From Bin125 sp026705025 (GTDB lineage Bacteria > Chloroflexota > Dehalococcoidia > Bin125), in assembly GCA_026705025.1 (NCBI GenBank), contig JAPPBN010000012.1, positions 52,366 to 116,365 on the forward strand: a DNA stretch of 64,000 nucleotides, written 5' to 3'. A program made the position numbers and the translations under genes. Of this stretch, positions 33,900-45,745 are shown in pieces. Positions within the stretch are counted from its first letter, which is position 1. Each line of letters opens with the position of its first letter. The notes under the pieces were generated by a model that was not told the DNA's origin, did no database searches, and worked only from the letters and a program-made list of their open reading frames with translations.

Positions 33900-36800
33900 A
33901 TGAGCCAGACCGCGACGTCATCTCCCGTCCTCGACGCGTTCCACCCGATGGTTCGGGACTGGTTCGTCGGGCGGTTTGGCGAGCCGACGTATGCGCAGGA
34001 GGACGGCTGGCCCGCGATTCGGACCGGGGACGACTGCCTGATTGCCGCTCCGACCGGGTCGGGCAAGACGCTGACCGCGTTTCTGGCCGGGATCGATGAG
34101 CTGATCCGCGAAGGCGAGTCGGGCGAGCTGCCCAACGAGGTTCGGATTCTCTACATCTCGCCGCTCAAGGCGCTCTCCAATGACATCCGCCGCAACCTCG
34201 AGGAACCGCTGACCGAGATCCGGCAGCTGGCAGACGAACGCGGCGTGGAGCTGCCCCGGATCCGGATGGGACTTCGCACCGGCGACACGACGCAGGCCGA
34301 GCGGCAGGCGATCGTGAAGCGGCCGCCGCAGATCCTGATCACCACGCCCGAGTCGCTCTACCTAATGCTGACGGCGAAGCGCTCGCGCGAAATCCTGCGC
34401 ACGGTGCGCACGGTGATCGTCGACGAGATTCACGCCGTGGTGCGCGACAAGCGGGGATCGCACCTGTCGCTGACACTGGCGCGGCTCGATCACGTCGCTG
34501 AGCAGCGACCGACCCGCATCGGCCTCTCGGCGACACAAAAGCCGATGACTGAGATCGCGTCGTTCCTGACCGGGCTGGACGAGTCGGGGCAGCCCTTGCC
34601 CTGCCGCATCCTCGACCTGGGCCACCGGCGCGAACTGAAGCTCTGGATCGAGACCACCGACGCACCGCTGCAGGCGCTGGCGACGCACGAACACTGGGGC
34701 GCGGTCTACGACCGCCTGGCCGAGCTGATCCTGCAGCATCGGACGACGCTGATCTTCGTCAACCGACGCTCGCTGGCCGAGCGGGTGGCGCACGAGTTAG
34801 GCATCCGGGTCGGCAAAGAGCACGTCTCAGGGCATCACGGTTCGCTGTCCAAGGAACGCCGCCACATAATGGAACAGCGGCTCAAGAGCGGTGATCTCAA
34901 AGCGGTCGTCGCGACGGCGTCGCTCGAACTGGGCATCGACATCGGTTCGGTCGACCTGGTCTGCCAGATCGGTTCGCCGCGACGGATCGCGACCTTCCTC
35001 CAACGCGTGGGACGCTCCGGCCACGCGCTGGGACTGATCCCGCACGGCGCGCTGTTCCCAACGGCGCTGGATGAACTGATCGAGTGCGCGGCGATGATCC
35101 GCGCGGTCGAGCAAGGCGATCTGGATCGCATTTGCCAACCGAAAGCTCCGATCGAAGTGCTGGCCCAACAGGTCGTGGCCGAAGCAGCTGCGGAAGAGGA
35201 GTGGAAGGAAGACGAACTCTACGGGCTGATGCGCCGTGCGGCGCCGTACGCCGAGTTGGAGCGATCCGCGTTCGACGAAACCGTCGACATGCTCGCCACG
35301 GGCATCGGCGAGGGTGGCGGACGCTCGAATCCGCTGCTGCACCGAGACCGGATCAACGGGGTCGTCAAGCCACGCCGGGCGGCGCGGATGACGGCCATCC
35401 TCAACGGCGGCACAATCCCCGAGACGGGCGATTACCGCGTGATCAAGGAGCCCGAGGGCGCGTTCATCGGCACGGTCAACGAGGACTTTGCGATTGAGAC
35501 CGCCGCCGGTGACATCTTCCTGCTGGGCAGCACGTCGTGGAAGATTCGCCGAGTCGAGAACAAGGGCATCGTCCGGGTCGAGGATGCGCACGGCGCACCG
35601 CCGACGATCCCGTTCTGGCTGGGCGAAGCGCCGGGCCGCAGTATCGAACTCTCAGCCGCCGTAGGCGAATTGCGCCGGGAGATCGGGCGCATGGCCAGCG
35701 ACCCGGAGTCGGCATCGCGTTACCTCCAGCGCGAATGTCACATGCAGGCGATCGCCGCCGAGCAGATGGTCGAGTACCTGGCCGAGGCGCAGGAATCGCT
35801 GCAGGTGATGCCATCCGACACCGACGTCGTCTTCGAGCGTTTCTTCGACGAGGGCGGTGGACAGCAGCTGGTCGTGCATGCGCCGTTCGGCTCGGGCGTC
35901 AACCGGGCCTGGGGACTGGCGCTGCGCAAGCGCTTCTGCGTGCGCTTCGACTTCGAGTTGCAGGCGGCGGCCAACGAGGAAGGCATTCTGCTTTCGCTCG
36001 GTCCGACCCAGTCGTTCCCGCTCGAGGAGGCGTTCGAGTACTTGAAGTCCGACAACGCGGAGCAATCGTTGCGCCAGGCGGTGCTGTACGCGCCGTTCTG
36101 GAACACGCGCTGGCGCTGGGCGGCGACCCGTGCGCTGGCCGTTCCCCGACGCCGCGGGGCCAAGGAAGTGCCGCCCTACTTGCAGCGAATGATCGCCGAC
36201 GACCTGCTCGCCGCCGTCTTCCCGGCCCAGGTCGGCTGCCAGGAGAATCTGGCCGGTCCGCTCGAGGTGCCGGACCATCCGCTCATCGCCCAGACCATGG
36301 ACGACTGCCTGCACGAAGCGGTCGACACCGACGCCCTGATCGGGGTCCTGGAACGAATCGAGCGCGGAGAAATCCGACTCCACGCTCGCGACACGGTGAC
36401 GCCGTCGGGCATGGCGCAGAGCATCATCAACATCAACCCGTTCGGCTTCCTCGACGACGCACCGCTGGAAGAACGCCGAGCCCGTGCCGTGATGACCCGG
36501 CGCACGCTGCCCAACGAGCAGCGCGACCTGGGCAAGTTGGACATCGACGCGATCGAGCGCGTCCAGGACGAGGCCTTCCCGCCGATCCGCGACGCGGACG
36601 AACTGCACGAACTGTTGCTGTCTGTCGTGGCGGTGAACGAGCGCGAGTTGACCCACGGTTCACCGGTACTGGCCGATCCCGGAACATCCATGATGTTGGC
36701 CGAACTTCAAGAAGTCGGTCGCGCCGCTCGCGCCGAGGGCCCCGACGGGGCCGTCTGGTTCGCCGCCGAACACCTGGAGTCGATCCGCCAGCTGTTCCCC

Positions 36801-38218
36801 GACCACGCGGTCGAGCCCGGTTTCAGCGTGCCTGAGTCGGCGCTCATTCTGCCCACCGACCGCGAGGATGCGCGGCTCAAGCTCGTGCGGGGACACCTGG
36901 AAATCTCGGGCCCGGTTACCGCAGTGGACGTATCGCGGCGCTGCGGTCTGTCGGAGCAGGACTGCGGATACGGGTTGGCCCAACTCGAGGCCTATGGCGA
37001 GATCATGCGGGGGCAGTTCACGCCGACGCTGAATCAGGCAGACACGGAGGAGTACTGCGACCGCCGCCTGCTGGCTCGGATCCACCGCTACACGATTGCC
37101 CGACTCCGAGCCGAAATTGAGCCGGTGACGGTCCAGCACTATCTGCGCTTCCTCCTGCGCTGGCAACACCTGACGCCCGACACTCGGCTCGCTGGCAAAG
37201 CGGGCGTGCGAGCAGTGATCGAGCAGCTCCAGGGATTCGAGGCACCGGCTGCCGCGTGGGAGCGTGAACTCATCGCGCCTCGCGTTGCCGACTATCGCGA
37301 GGCGTGGCTGGACGAACTCTGCCTGGCGGGCGACGTCGCCTGGGCGCGCCTGACCGCGCGCTCGGCTCGCCGGGCGCCGACCAAGACGACTCCCATTGCG
37401 CTGGCATTGCGCCGGGACTTCCGTTCGTTGCTCATGGCGGTCCGCCGGCCGGCTCCGATGCCGGCCGCTCGAGGGCGCTACGCGCCCGAACCGCAGCCCG
37501 ACGTCGCCGAGCAGCTCCACGCCGACGGTGGTGCTGCCAGCCAGATCCTGCGACTGCTGGAGGAACGCGGCGCGTTGTTCTTCGACGAACTGGTCGACGG
37601 CACGCGCCGTCTCGCGACCGATGTTGAAGGCGGGTTGCGCGAGCTGGTCGCCACTGGACTCGCCCACGCCGACGGATTCCAGGGTCTGCGACAGCTCATC
37701 CGGCCCAACCGGCGCTCCCGTCGTCCACGCTATGGAGGCGGAGGCGTGTTCATCGGTGAGGGTCCGGCCGGCCGCTGGGCGGCGTTGCCGCCGACGATCA
37801 ACGGTCCTGCCGATCCGCTCGAGATCGACGAGTTGGCAGAACGTGTCGCCGAGATCCTGTTGCGGCGCTACGGCGTGGTCTCTCGAGAGCTGGCCACCCG
37901 CGAAAGCCTGACCATCCAGTGGCGGGACGTACTGCGCGCATTGCGCCGGCTCGAAGCGCGCGGAGAAATCCGCGGTGGACGCTTCATCCAGGGACTCCTG
38001 GGCGAACAGTTCGCCCTGCCCGCCGCTCTCGACCAACTCCGAGCGGTCCGCCGCGCCGCGACGACCGACGAGAAGGTCACGGTCGCGGCGAGCGATCCGT
38101 GCAACCTGGTTGGAATCCTGCTGCCGGGGCAGAAGGTGCCGGCGAGGCTGGGCGCGAAGCTGGCGCTGGTTGACGGCGTGCCGCTGGAGTCGTCCGCGTC
38201 TGGCGCAGCCGCAGCCGA

Positions 38219-38222
<4 letters not shown>
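33900..38222 (+). CDS. lhr: Lhr-type ATP-dependent helicase
   Basis: A 1440-residue superfamily 2 helicase of the large Lhr class. The Walker A is APTGSGKTLTAF, Walker B is VDEIHAVV, motif III is IGLSATQKP, and motifs V/VI are ASLELGIDIGS and FLQRVGRSGHALG. After the two RecA domains come a winged-helix domain, the Lhr beta-barrel and a long C-terminal region (about 850-1440), as in full-length bacterial Lhr. Lhr unwinds RNA:DNA hybrids and works in DNA repair, in some bacteria with a nuclease partner, which is absent here. The 3' end overlaps recQ by four bases, tail to tail. Confidence 0.95.
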
Positions 38223-40414
<2,192 letters not shown>

Positions 40415-40453
40415 GGGTACTCGCTCACAACCCTGAGACTGATCGCGGCGGGC

Positions 40454-41785
40454 TCAAGACTGCTCGCCGATGAGATATGGACGAATGCTGCGGACGTAAT
40501 CGTCGGGGCTCATGCCGGCGGGCACGCCTCCGAATGCGCGGTCTCCATCCCAGAATCCTTCCGGGATGATGAATCCGCGCATCAACCGGAGCCGGGGATC
40601 ATCGTGATCGGTGATCTGCTGGGCGATCTGCTTGAGCAGTTGGCCCAACGCGGTCTCCTGGAAGATCCAGGTGTGCATCTCGCGTTGAGACGGCGGTCGC
40701 GAGCTGGCATCCGAGGTCACCGCTTCTTGATAGAACGCGCGAAGATCTTCGGCGACAAACCGCACGAGGATCGGCATCGCGTGTCTCCAGTTCGGTCCGG
40801 ATGCCGCACCGGGAACTTCCTCGAATCCAGACCCCTCCGCGACCGCGATGGCGAAGGACACGACCTTGTCGAGCTGGTCAATTGTGGCGCCGCTCATCCC
40901 GAACGTTGAGCGGCCCCGGCTGCGCCGGGCTTCCTGATAGCAAGGCATGAGCAGATCAACTTCGCTGCGCACTGCGGATTCAAGCTCGCTCATCTCTGGG
41001 GTGGGCAGCTCGATCGCGCAGGCCCAGACCCCTTCGCCGTTGACGTCGGGCGCCTCGTGCGGATAGTCGGCGATCGTGGGTTCAGTGGCGGACTCCAACA
41101 GATTCAATGCGCTGCGCAGAACGTCGCGCTGGAACTCGGGTTCGTCGGCCACGCCAAGCGGACGGCCGAGCGGGAACGGCACCCAGAGCGCCCGCGGCGG
41201 ACGAACGGCCTCGGAATGCTCGCGAACCAGGCTGATGCTCGTGGTCGCGATTCCATTGCGCTGGAGGAAGTGCGAGAGGACGCCGACGGCGGCCGTGCAG
41301 ACAGGTCAAACCGGCACCAGCATGGCGGCATCGACTCCCAGTTCGTGCATGCGCCGAGCGATCTCCGCGCCGGTCTGTTCAAAGAGGAACGATTCTGTCG
41401 CGCCGAGAATGGAGAAATGGATTGGCGACACGCCGCCGATCTCGCCTGCCTCGGCCAACTCGCGCATTCGATCGAGCGGCAGGACCACGTTCAGGTCCCG
41501 CTGGTAATGGGTCCGGTCGAAGTTGACGCTGATGTGCGACTGAACGAGCTCGGCCGGGTCGATATCGTTGGGAATCAGCCGATAACCCGTGTCGCCGAAG
41601 CGGAACGCCGGATCATCGCGTCGATGAAGCGCGGCGGTCGAGATCAGCGCGATCGTCGATTCGCGCAGCGGCTTCGGCATAATCCAGGGCGTGGCGTCGA
41701 AGTCGAACGAACTGCGCTTGAGCAACGCCGCTCGTCCGAGCATGTGCTCGGCTTCTTCAGGATGCAACTCGCTCAATCGGACCAT
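40454..41785 (-). CDS. Selenoprotein, GrdB/PrdB-like (copy 1), with in-frame UGA read as selenocysteine
   Basis: The N-terminal frame (159 residues) ends at a TGA at 41308-41306, but the same frame continues to 40454, giving a 443-residue protein with Sec160 in V-U-P-V-C-T-A-A-V-G. UxxC is the redox motif of the D-proline-reductase PrdB/GrdB-like selenoprotein B family. The N-terminal part shows that family's pattern (LVQSHISVNFDRTHYQRD; NVVLPLDRMREL; GEIGGVSPIHFSILGA). GGAGG lies six bases before the ATG. Characterised relatives use the Sec thiolate to cleave C-N bonds reductively; the substrate here is unknown. Two paralogues at 41841 and 44040 have UGA at the matching position. Gene callers would split this gene. 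Confidence 0.88.
41280..41296 (-). promoter_or_regulatory. SECIS-like hairpin downstream of UGA, copy 1
   Basis: Counting the U of UGA as 0, nucleotides 15-18 (GCCG) can pair with 23-26 (CGGC) around the loop CCGU, with 12-13 pairing to 27-28 and G14 bulged. Bacterial SECIS elements lie inside the coding sequence directly after the UGA and are bound by SelB, so position and size fit. The pairing is read by eye. Confidence 0.5.
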
Positions 41786-41840
41786 CGCTGTCCTCCGCGT
41801 ACCTGTCCGACCGCCGGGTTCGACACGTTAGAGCGACAGG

Positions 41841-43178
41841 CTATCGCGCCTCTGCCTCTTCTCCGGCCAGGTACGCACGCGAGCTCTTGATGAAGCTGAG
41901 CCTGTCCATGCCCGGCGGAAGTTCCCCCCAACTCACTTCGCCCTCCCAGAATCCTTCGGGAATCATCAGGCCTCGCATCGTCATCAGTCGTCGATCTTCG
42001 TTGTCGGCGATTTGATGGCCGATTGCCATGATCGCTCGGCCCAGCGTGGTCTTGTTGAAGATCCAACTGTGCATGTCATGCTGCGAAGGCGGCTTCGTGC
42101 CTTCCTGCGACGTCACTGCTTCCTGGTAGAAGGCGCGCAGGTCCTCGACGGCGAAGCGAACCAGCATCGGCAACGGATGTCGCCAATTGGGGCCCTCGGC
42201 TGAAACCGGAATCTGTTGGAATCCCGACCCTTCGGCAATCGCGACAATGAACGACACCACCTTGTCGATCTCCTCGGGCTTCACCCCGCTGATTCCGACC
42301 GTCGTGCGCCCGCGACGTCGACGCGCCTCCTCGTACCAGGGCGTGAGCAAATCGACTTCTGCGCGCAGCGCCGCTTCGAGGTCGCTGACCTCCGGTTCCG
42401 GCAGCTGGATCGAGCAGGACCAGACTCCGTCACCGCCGCCGTCGGGAGCGTCGTGCGGGTAGTCCTCAATCACGGGTTCCGTGGCCGTGTCCAACAGACG
42501 CAGGGCGCTGCGAAGCACGTCGCGTTGGAAATCGGGATCGCCGGCGACGCCGAGCGGTCGGCCCAGCGGGAACGGCACCCAGAGCGCTCGCGGCTGACGG
42601 GTCATCTCCGTGTGCTCGCGGATCAGGCTGATCGTGGTGGTGGGAATGCCGTTGCGCTGGAGGTAATGCGAGATCACACCGACGGTGGACGTGCAGGCCG
42701 GTCAAACAGGAACCAGCAAGGCCGCATCAACGCCCAATTCCTTCATCCGGTTGGCCATGTCGGCCGCCGACGCCTCGAAGGTGCGGGCGTCGGGGCTAGC
42801 GCCCTGCACAGAAAAGTGAAGCGGAGAGACGCCGCCAATTTCGCCGGCGTCGTGCAGCTCGCGCAGCCGGTCGATGGGGAGAACCACATTCATGTCGCGC
42901 TGGTAGTGGGTGCGATCAAAGTTGACGCTGACCTGTGATTGCACCAGATCATTGGGATCAATGTCGTCCGGTATCAATCGGTAGCCGGAGTCGCCAAACC
43001 GAAACGGCACATCGTCCCGACGATGCAGCGCCGCAGAGGTGACCAGGCAGATTGCCGATTCAGAGAGCGGCGGAGGAGTGATCCACGGTGTGGCTTCTTG
43101 ATCGATGTAGCCAAAGCGGGACACCGCAGCACGCATACCTGCGGCTTCTTCCGGATGCAAATCGTCGAGTCGAACCAT
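41841..43178 (-). CDS. Selenoprotein, GrdB/PrdB-like (copy 2), with in-frame UGA read as selenocysteine
   Basis: Same arrangement as copy 1: the frame meets a TGA at 42704-42702 and continues to 41841, giving a 445-residue protein with Sec159 in V-U-P-A-C-T-S-T-V-G. It aligns with copies 1 and 3 on both sides of the UGA (for example VNFDRTHYQRDMNVVLPIDR before, and PRALWVPFPLGRPLGVAGDP after), so the downstream part is not a separate gene. ATG 43178, six bases after GGAGG, is preferred over a GTG one codon earlier. It is the most diverged of the three, and its nucleotide sequence after the UGA has changed while a stem remains possible. Copy 1 starts 55 bases downstream. Confidence 0.87.
42675..42693 (-). 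promoter_or_regulatory. SECIS-like hairpin downstream of UGA, copy 2
   Basis: With the U of UGA as 0, nucleotides 11-16 (CACGUC) can pair with 24-29 (GGUGUG), including two G-U pairs, around a seven-base loop. A competing stem is 17-20 with 24-27. The lower CAC/GUG pairs match those of copy 3 although the inner sequence differs. Confidence 0.42.
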
Positions 43179-43271
43179 CACCGGCCTCCGCTCAAGTCAG
43201 AGTCAGGTTAGCCATTCGGCCGGCCCGGTCGCGACCCAGGAATGATTGCCCGGTGAAGATGATCGGTGGGA

Positions 43272-43709
43272 TCAAAGCAGGTCGTCGAGGATGACAACTG
43301 GCAGGTCCTCGACACGACGGAAGTCCGAATCGTTCGTGATGAATGACGCACAGGCCACCTGACGAGCAGTGATCGCGTGGAGCGCGTCGGGTGTCTTCAG
43401 TCCAGTCGCCGCTCGAAGGCGCGCCGTCTCTTCCCAAACCTGACGCGTTGTCGGCACGAGATGCACTTCCGGAGCGGCCAGCACGTTCCGAATCATCTCT
43501 TCGAGATAGCGATTCTCCTGGCGGATGGGTTGCACCAGTGCTTCCGCCAATACCAGTTCGCTGCAAACGATGACGAACTGACCGGCCGCAGCGCCTTGCC
43601 ATGCTGGTGCGAGAAGCGTGAGATACGGCTCGTGGCGCTCAACGCTGTAGATGATCGCCGAGGTATCGAGATAGACCGAGCCGGTCGCCGGCAGGGTCAA
43701 CGATCCCAC
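43272..43709 (-). CDS. PIN-domain toxin (VapC-like)
   Basis: A 145-residue PIN-domain RNase. The acidic active-site residues are visible in VYLDTSAIIYSVE (Asp), VCSELVLAEAL (Glu), GLKTPDALHAITA (Asp) and FITNDSDFRRV (Asp). VapC toxins cut tRNA or rRNA. The start overlaps the upstream antitoxin gene by 13 bases. The pair sits between selenoprotein copies 2 and 3 on the same strand and looks like an inserted cassette in that array. Confidence 0.92.
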   Translation of the reverse strand: MGSLTLPATGSVYLDTSAIIYSVERHEPYLTLLAPAWQGAAAGQFVIVCSELVLAEALVQPIRQENRYLEEMIRNVLAAPEVHLVPTTRQVWEETARLRAATGLKTPDALHAITARQVACASFITNDSDFRRVEDLPVVILDDLL

Positions 43710-43930
43710 GACGCCCGTTCCGCGGCGAGATGATGATCGACATCACGAGCGCTTTGGAAGACCCGTTCGGTCGGTCCCTCCGAGATGATCTGCCAGGCCG
43801 ATCGTGAAGCAGGCGTCGCAGCAGGCGAAATCAACACGTCAACGCAATCCCCGGCTTCGAGTTCAGGATCAACGATCTCCAGCTTCCCGTCGGTCTGGAT
43901 CGTGGCCCTCTTGCGCAATGTGTGCCGCAT
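43697..43930 (-). CDS. VapB-like antitoxin
   Basis: A 77-residue protein. The N-terminal half (RKRATIQTDGKLEIVDPELEAGDCVDVLI) has the strand-turn-strand pattern of AbrB/MazE/VapB-type swapped-hairpin DNA-binding domains. The C-terminal part (ARDVDHHLAAERASWDR) is the toxin-binding tail, ending in the W-D/E-R pattern common among antitoxins of PIN toxins. It overlaps the toxin gene by 13 bases, as expected for coupled translation, and should repress its own promoter in the 109-base gap upstream. Confidence 0.85.
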   Translation of the reverse strand: MRHTLRKRATIQTDGKLEIVDPELEAGDCVDVLISPAATPASRSAWQIISEGPTERVFQSARDVDHHLAAERASWDR

Positions 43931-44039
43931 CTCGGGTTCCCTCTCGATTCAGCCTACCAAGCAACAGGAAGGGTCGCAGCCGGGCCTATCGAGGCATTGA
44001 GAGGCCGCTACCCATCGATGGTGCGCCGAACAGGTCAGG

Positions 44040-45371
44040 CTAGGCTTCTGCCCCTCGCAGGTACCGTCGGCTGCGAATCAGGAACTCTCGCGGATCCTCG
44101 CCCGGCGGCGGACCTCCGAAGGTGGGGCCACCCTCCCAGAATCCTTCCGGGATCAGCAGACCGCGGATGAATAGCAGGCGGGGATCGTCGTTATCGGTGA
44201 TCCGCTGGGCGATCTCTTTGATCAACCGGCCCAGAGCCGTCGCCTCGAAGATCCAGGTGTGCATGTCATGCTGTGACGGCGGCGTAGCGTCGGCGTCGGA
44301 AGTGACCGATTCCTGGTAGAAAGCTCGGAGGTCTTCGACCACGAACCGGACGAGCATCGGCGTTGGATGGATCCAGTCAGGGCCTGCTGCCGATGCAGGG
44401 ATCTCGTCGAAGCCGCTGCCTTCGGCCACTTCAATCACGCACGACACCAGCTCGTCCATTTGCTCGAGCGTGGCTCCGCTGATCCCGAATGTCGAGCGGC
44501 CGCGACGACGACGGGCCTCCAGGTACCGAGGCATGAGCAGGTCGATCTCCGCGCGCAGCGACGACTCCAGCTCGCTCACTTCGGGAGCTGGCAGTTCAAT
44601 TGCGCAGGCCCAGACGCCGTCGCCGCCGCCGTCCGGCGCCTCATGCGGATAATCGACAATCCCCGGCTCAGTTGACGTTTCCAGCAGCCCCAGCGCGCTG
44701 CGCAGCACGTCGGTCTGGAACTCGGGATTGTTGGCCACGCCCAGCGGTCGTCCCAGCGGGAATGACACCCACAGTGCTCGAGGCGGCTGCACCGCCTCGG
44801 ACTGTTCGCGGATCAGGCTGATGCTGGTCGTCGCAATTCCGTGTCGTTGGAGGAAGTGTGAAAGCACGCCGACGGCGGCTGTGCATACGGGTCAAACAGG
44901 CACCAGCAACGCCGCGTCGACGCCCTCATCATGCATGCGCCGAGCCATCTCGGCCGCCGAGGGCTCAAGCAGGAACGCCTCGGTCGCGCCGAGGATCGAG
45001 TAGTGCGTCGGCGAGACGCCGCCGATTTCGCCGGCGTCGGCGAGATCGTGCATTCGGTCCAGGGGCAGCACGACGTTGATGTCTCGCTGGTAGTGCGTCC
45101 GATCAAAGTTGACGCTGATGTGCGACTGGACGAGATCGTTCGGGTCGATGTCGTCGGGGATCAACCTGTAGCCGGAGTCGGCAAAGCGAAACGGCGGGTC
45201 GTCGCGGCGATGCAGCGCTGCGGTGGTGACCAGGGCGATTGTGGATTCGGACAAGGGTCTGGGAGTGAGCCAGGGGGTCGCCTCATGGTCGAAGTTGCGC
45301 CGCCGCAGTTGTTCGGCGCGCTGGAGCATGTGCTCGGCTTCTTCGGGATGCAGATCGCTGAGTCGGACCAT
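44040..45371 (-). CDS. Selenoprotein, GrdB/PrdB-like (copy 3), with in-frame UGA read as selenocysteine
   Basis: The frame meets a TGA at 44894-44892 and continues to 44040, giving a 443-residue protein with Sec160 in V-U-P-V-C-T-A-A-V-G, identical to copy 1 in these residues. Both halves align with copies 1 and 2 (LVQSHISVNFDRTHYQRD upstream; PPRALWVSFPLGRPLGV downstream). AGGA precedes the ATG. The gene starts 29 bases after clpS and is probably in the same transcript as the TPR gene and clpS. No selenium-pathway gene (selA, selB, selC, selD) lies in the window, so they must be elsewhere if this reading is right. A cysteine codon would be expected here in non-selenium homologues. Confidence 0.88.
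44864..44884 (-). promoter_or_regulatory. SECIS-like hairpin downstream of UGA, copy 3
   Basis: With the U of UGA as 0, nucleotides 10-13 (GCAC) pair with 27-30 (GUGC) and 15-18 (GCCG) with 23-26 (CGGC), around the loop CCGU and with A14 bulged: eight pairs in all. It is the best formed of the three hairpins and starts about ten bases after the UGA, as expected for a bacterial SECIS. Confidence 0.58.
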
Positions 45372-45400
45372 GGCGTCATTCCTGTCAGTCAGACGGCAGG

Positions 45401-45745
45401 CTAGGGCGCTTCCTCGATTGTCGCCGACAACGATCCTCGGCAGTGCGGGATTCTCGGGTCGGGCCCCCAGCCATGGATCTGATCCTGGTGCCGCTTGACG
45501 GTCTCGTAGTCGGCCGTTTCGACGATCCCGCGCCCGTGTCCGTCGATCATCGAGGCGATCGCGAAGGCCTTCTCTTTGGAGTAGCCGAAGACCGCGCCCA
45601 GCATCTCAATCACGTATTCGTAGGTGTGGTCGTCGGAGTCGTGCAGAAACAGGTGATAGCGCTTCTCCAGTTCGCTGCCGCGCTCGGCGTCGACGTCGTC
45701 CTCGACGACAACATCGGGCCGCGGAACGGACGGCTGCGAGGTCAT
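45401..45745 (-). CDS. clpS: ATP-dependent Clp protease adaptor ClpS
   Basis: A 114-residue ClpS protein: YHLFLHDSDDHTYEYVIEML is the H-x-D-D-x-x-T-x-E-x-V pattern of the N-degron pocket, and GYSKEKAFAIASMIDGHGRGIV the second conserved part, which in ClpS reads as x-A-x-x-x-x-x-x-V-H-x-x-G-x-A. The C-terminal extension (QDQIHGWGPDPRIPHCRGSL) is longer than in E. coli ClpS. It hands N-degron substrates to ClpA/ClpC. Its ATG overlaps the stop of the TPR gene by four bases. Confidence 0.9.
   Translation of the reverse strand: MTSQPSVPRPDVVVEDDVDAERGSELEKRYHLFLHDSDDHTYEYVIEMLGAVFGYSKEKAFAIASMIDGHGRGIVETADYETVKRHQDQIHGWGPDPRIPHCRGSLSATIEEAP

Noticed and set aside
40454..41785. Two separate genes, or a pseudogene with a nonsense mutation, at each selenoprotein locus
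   Set aside because: The phase is the same on both sides of each TGA, no ribosome site marks a second start, the alignment runs straight through, and three paralogues have the same stop in the same motif.
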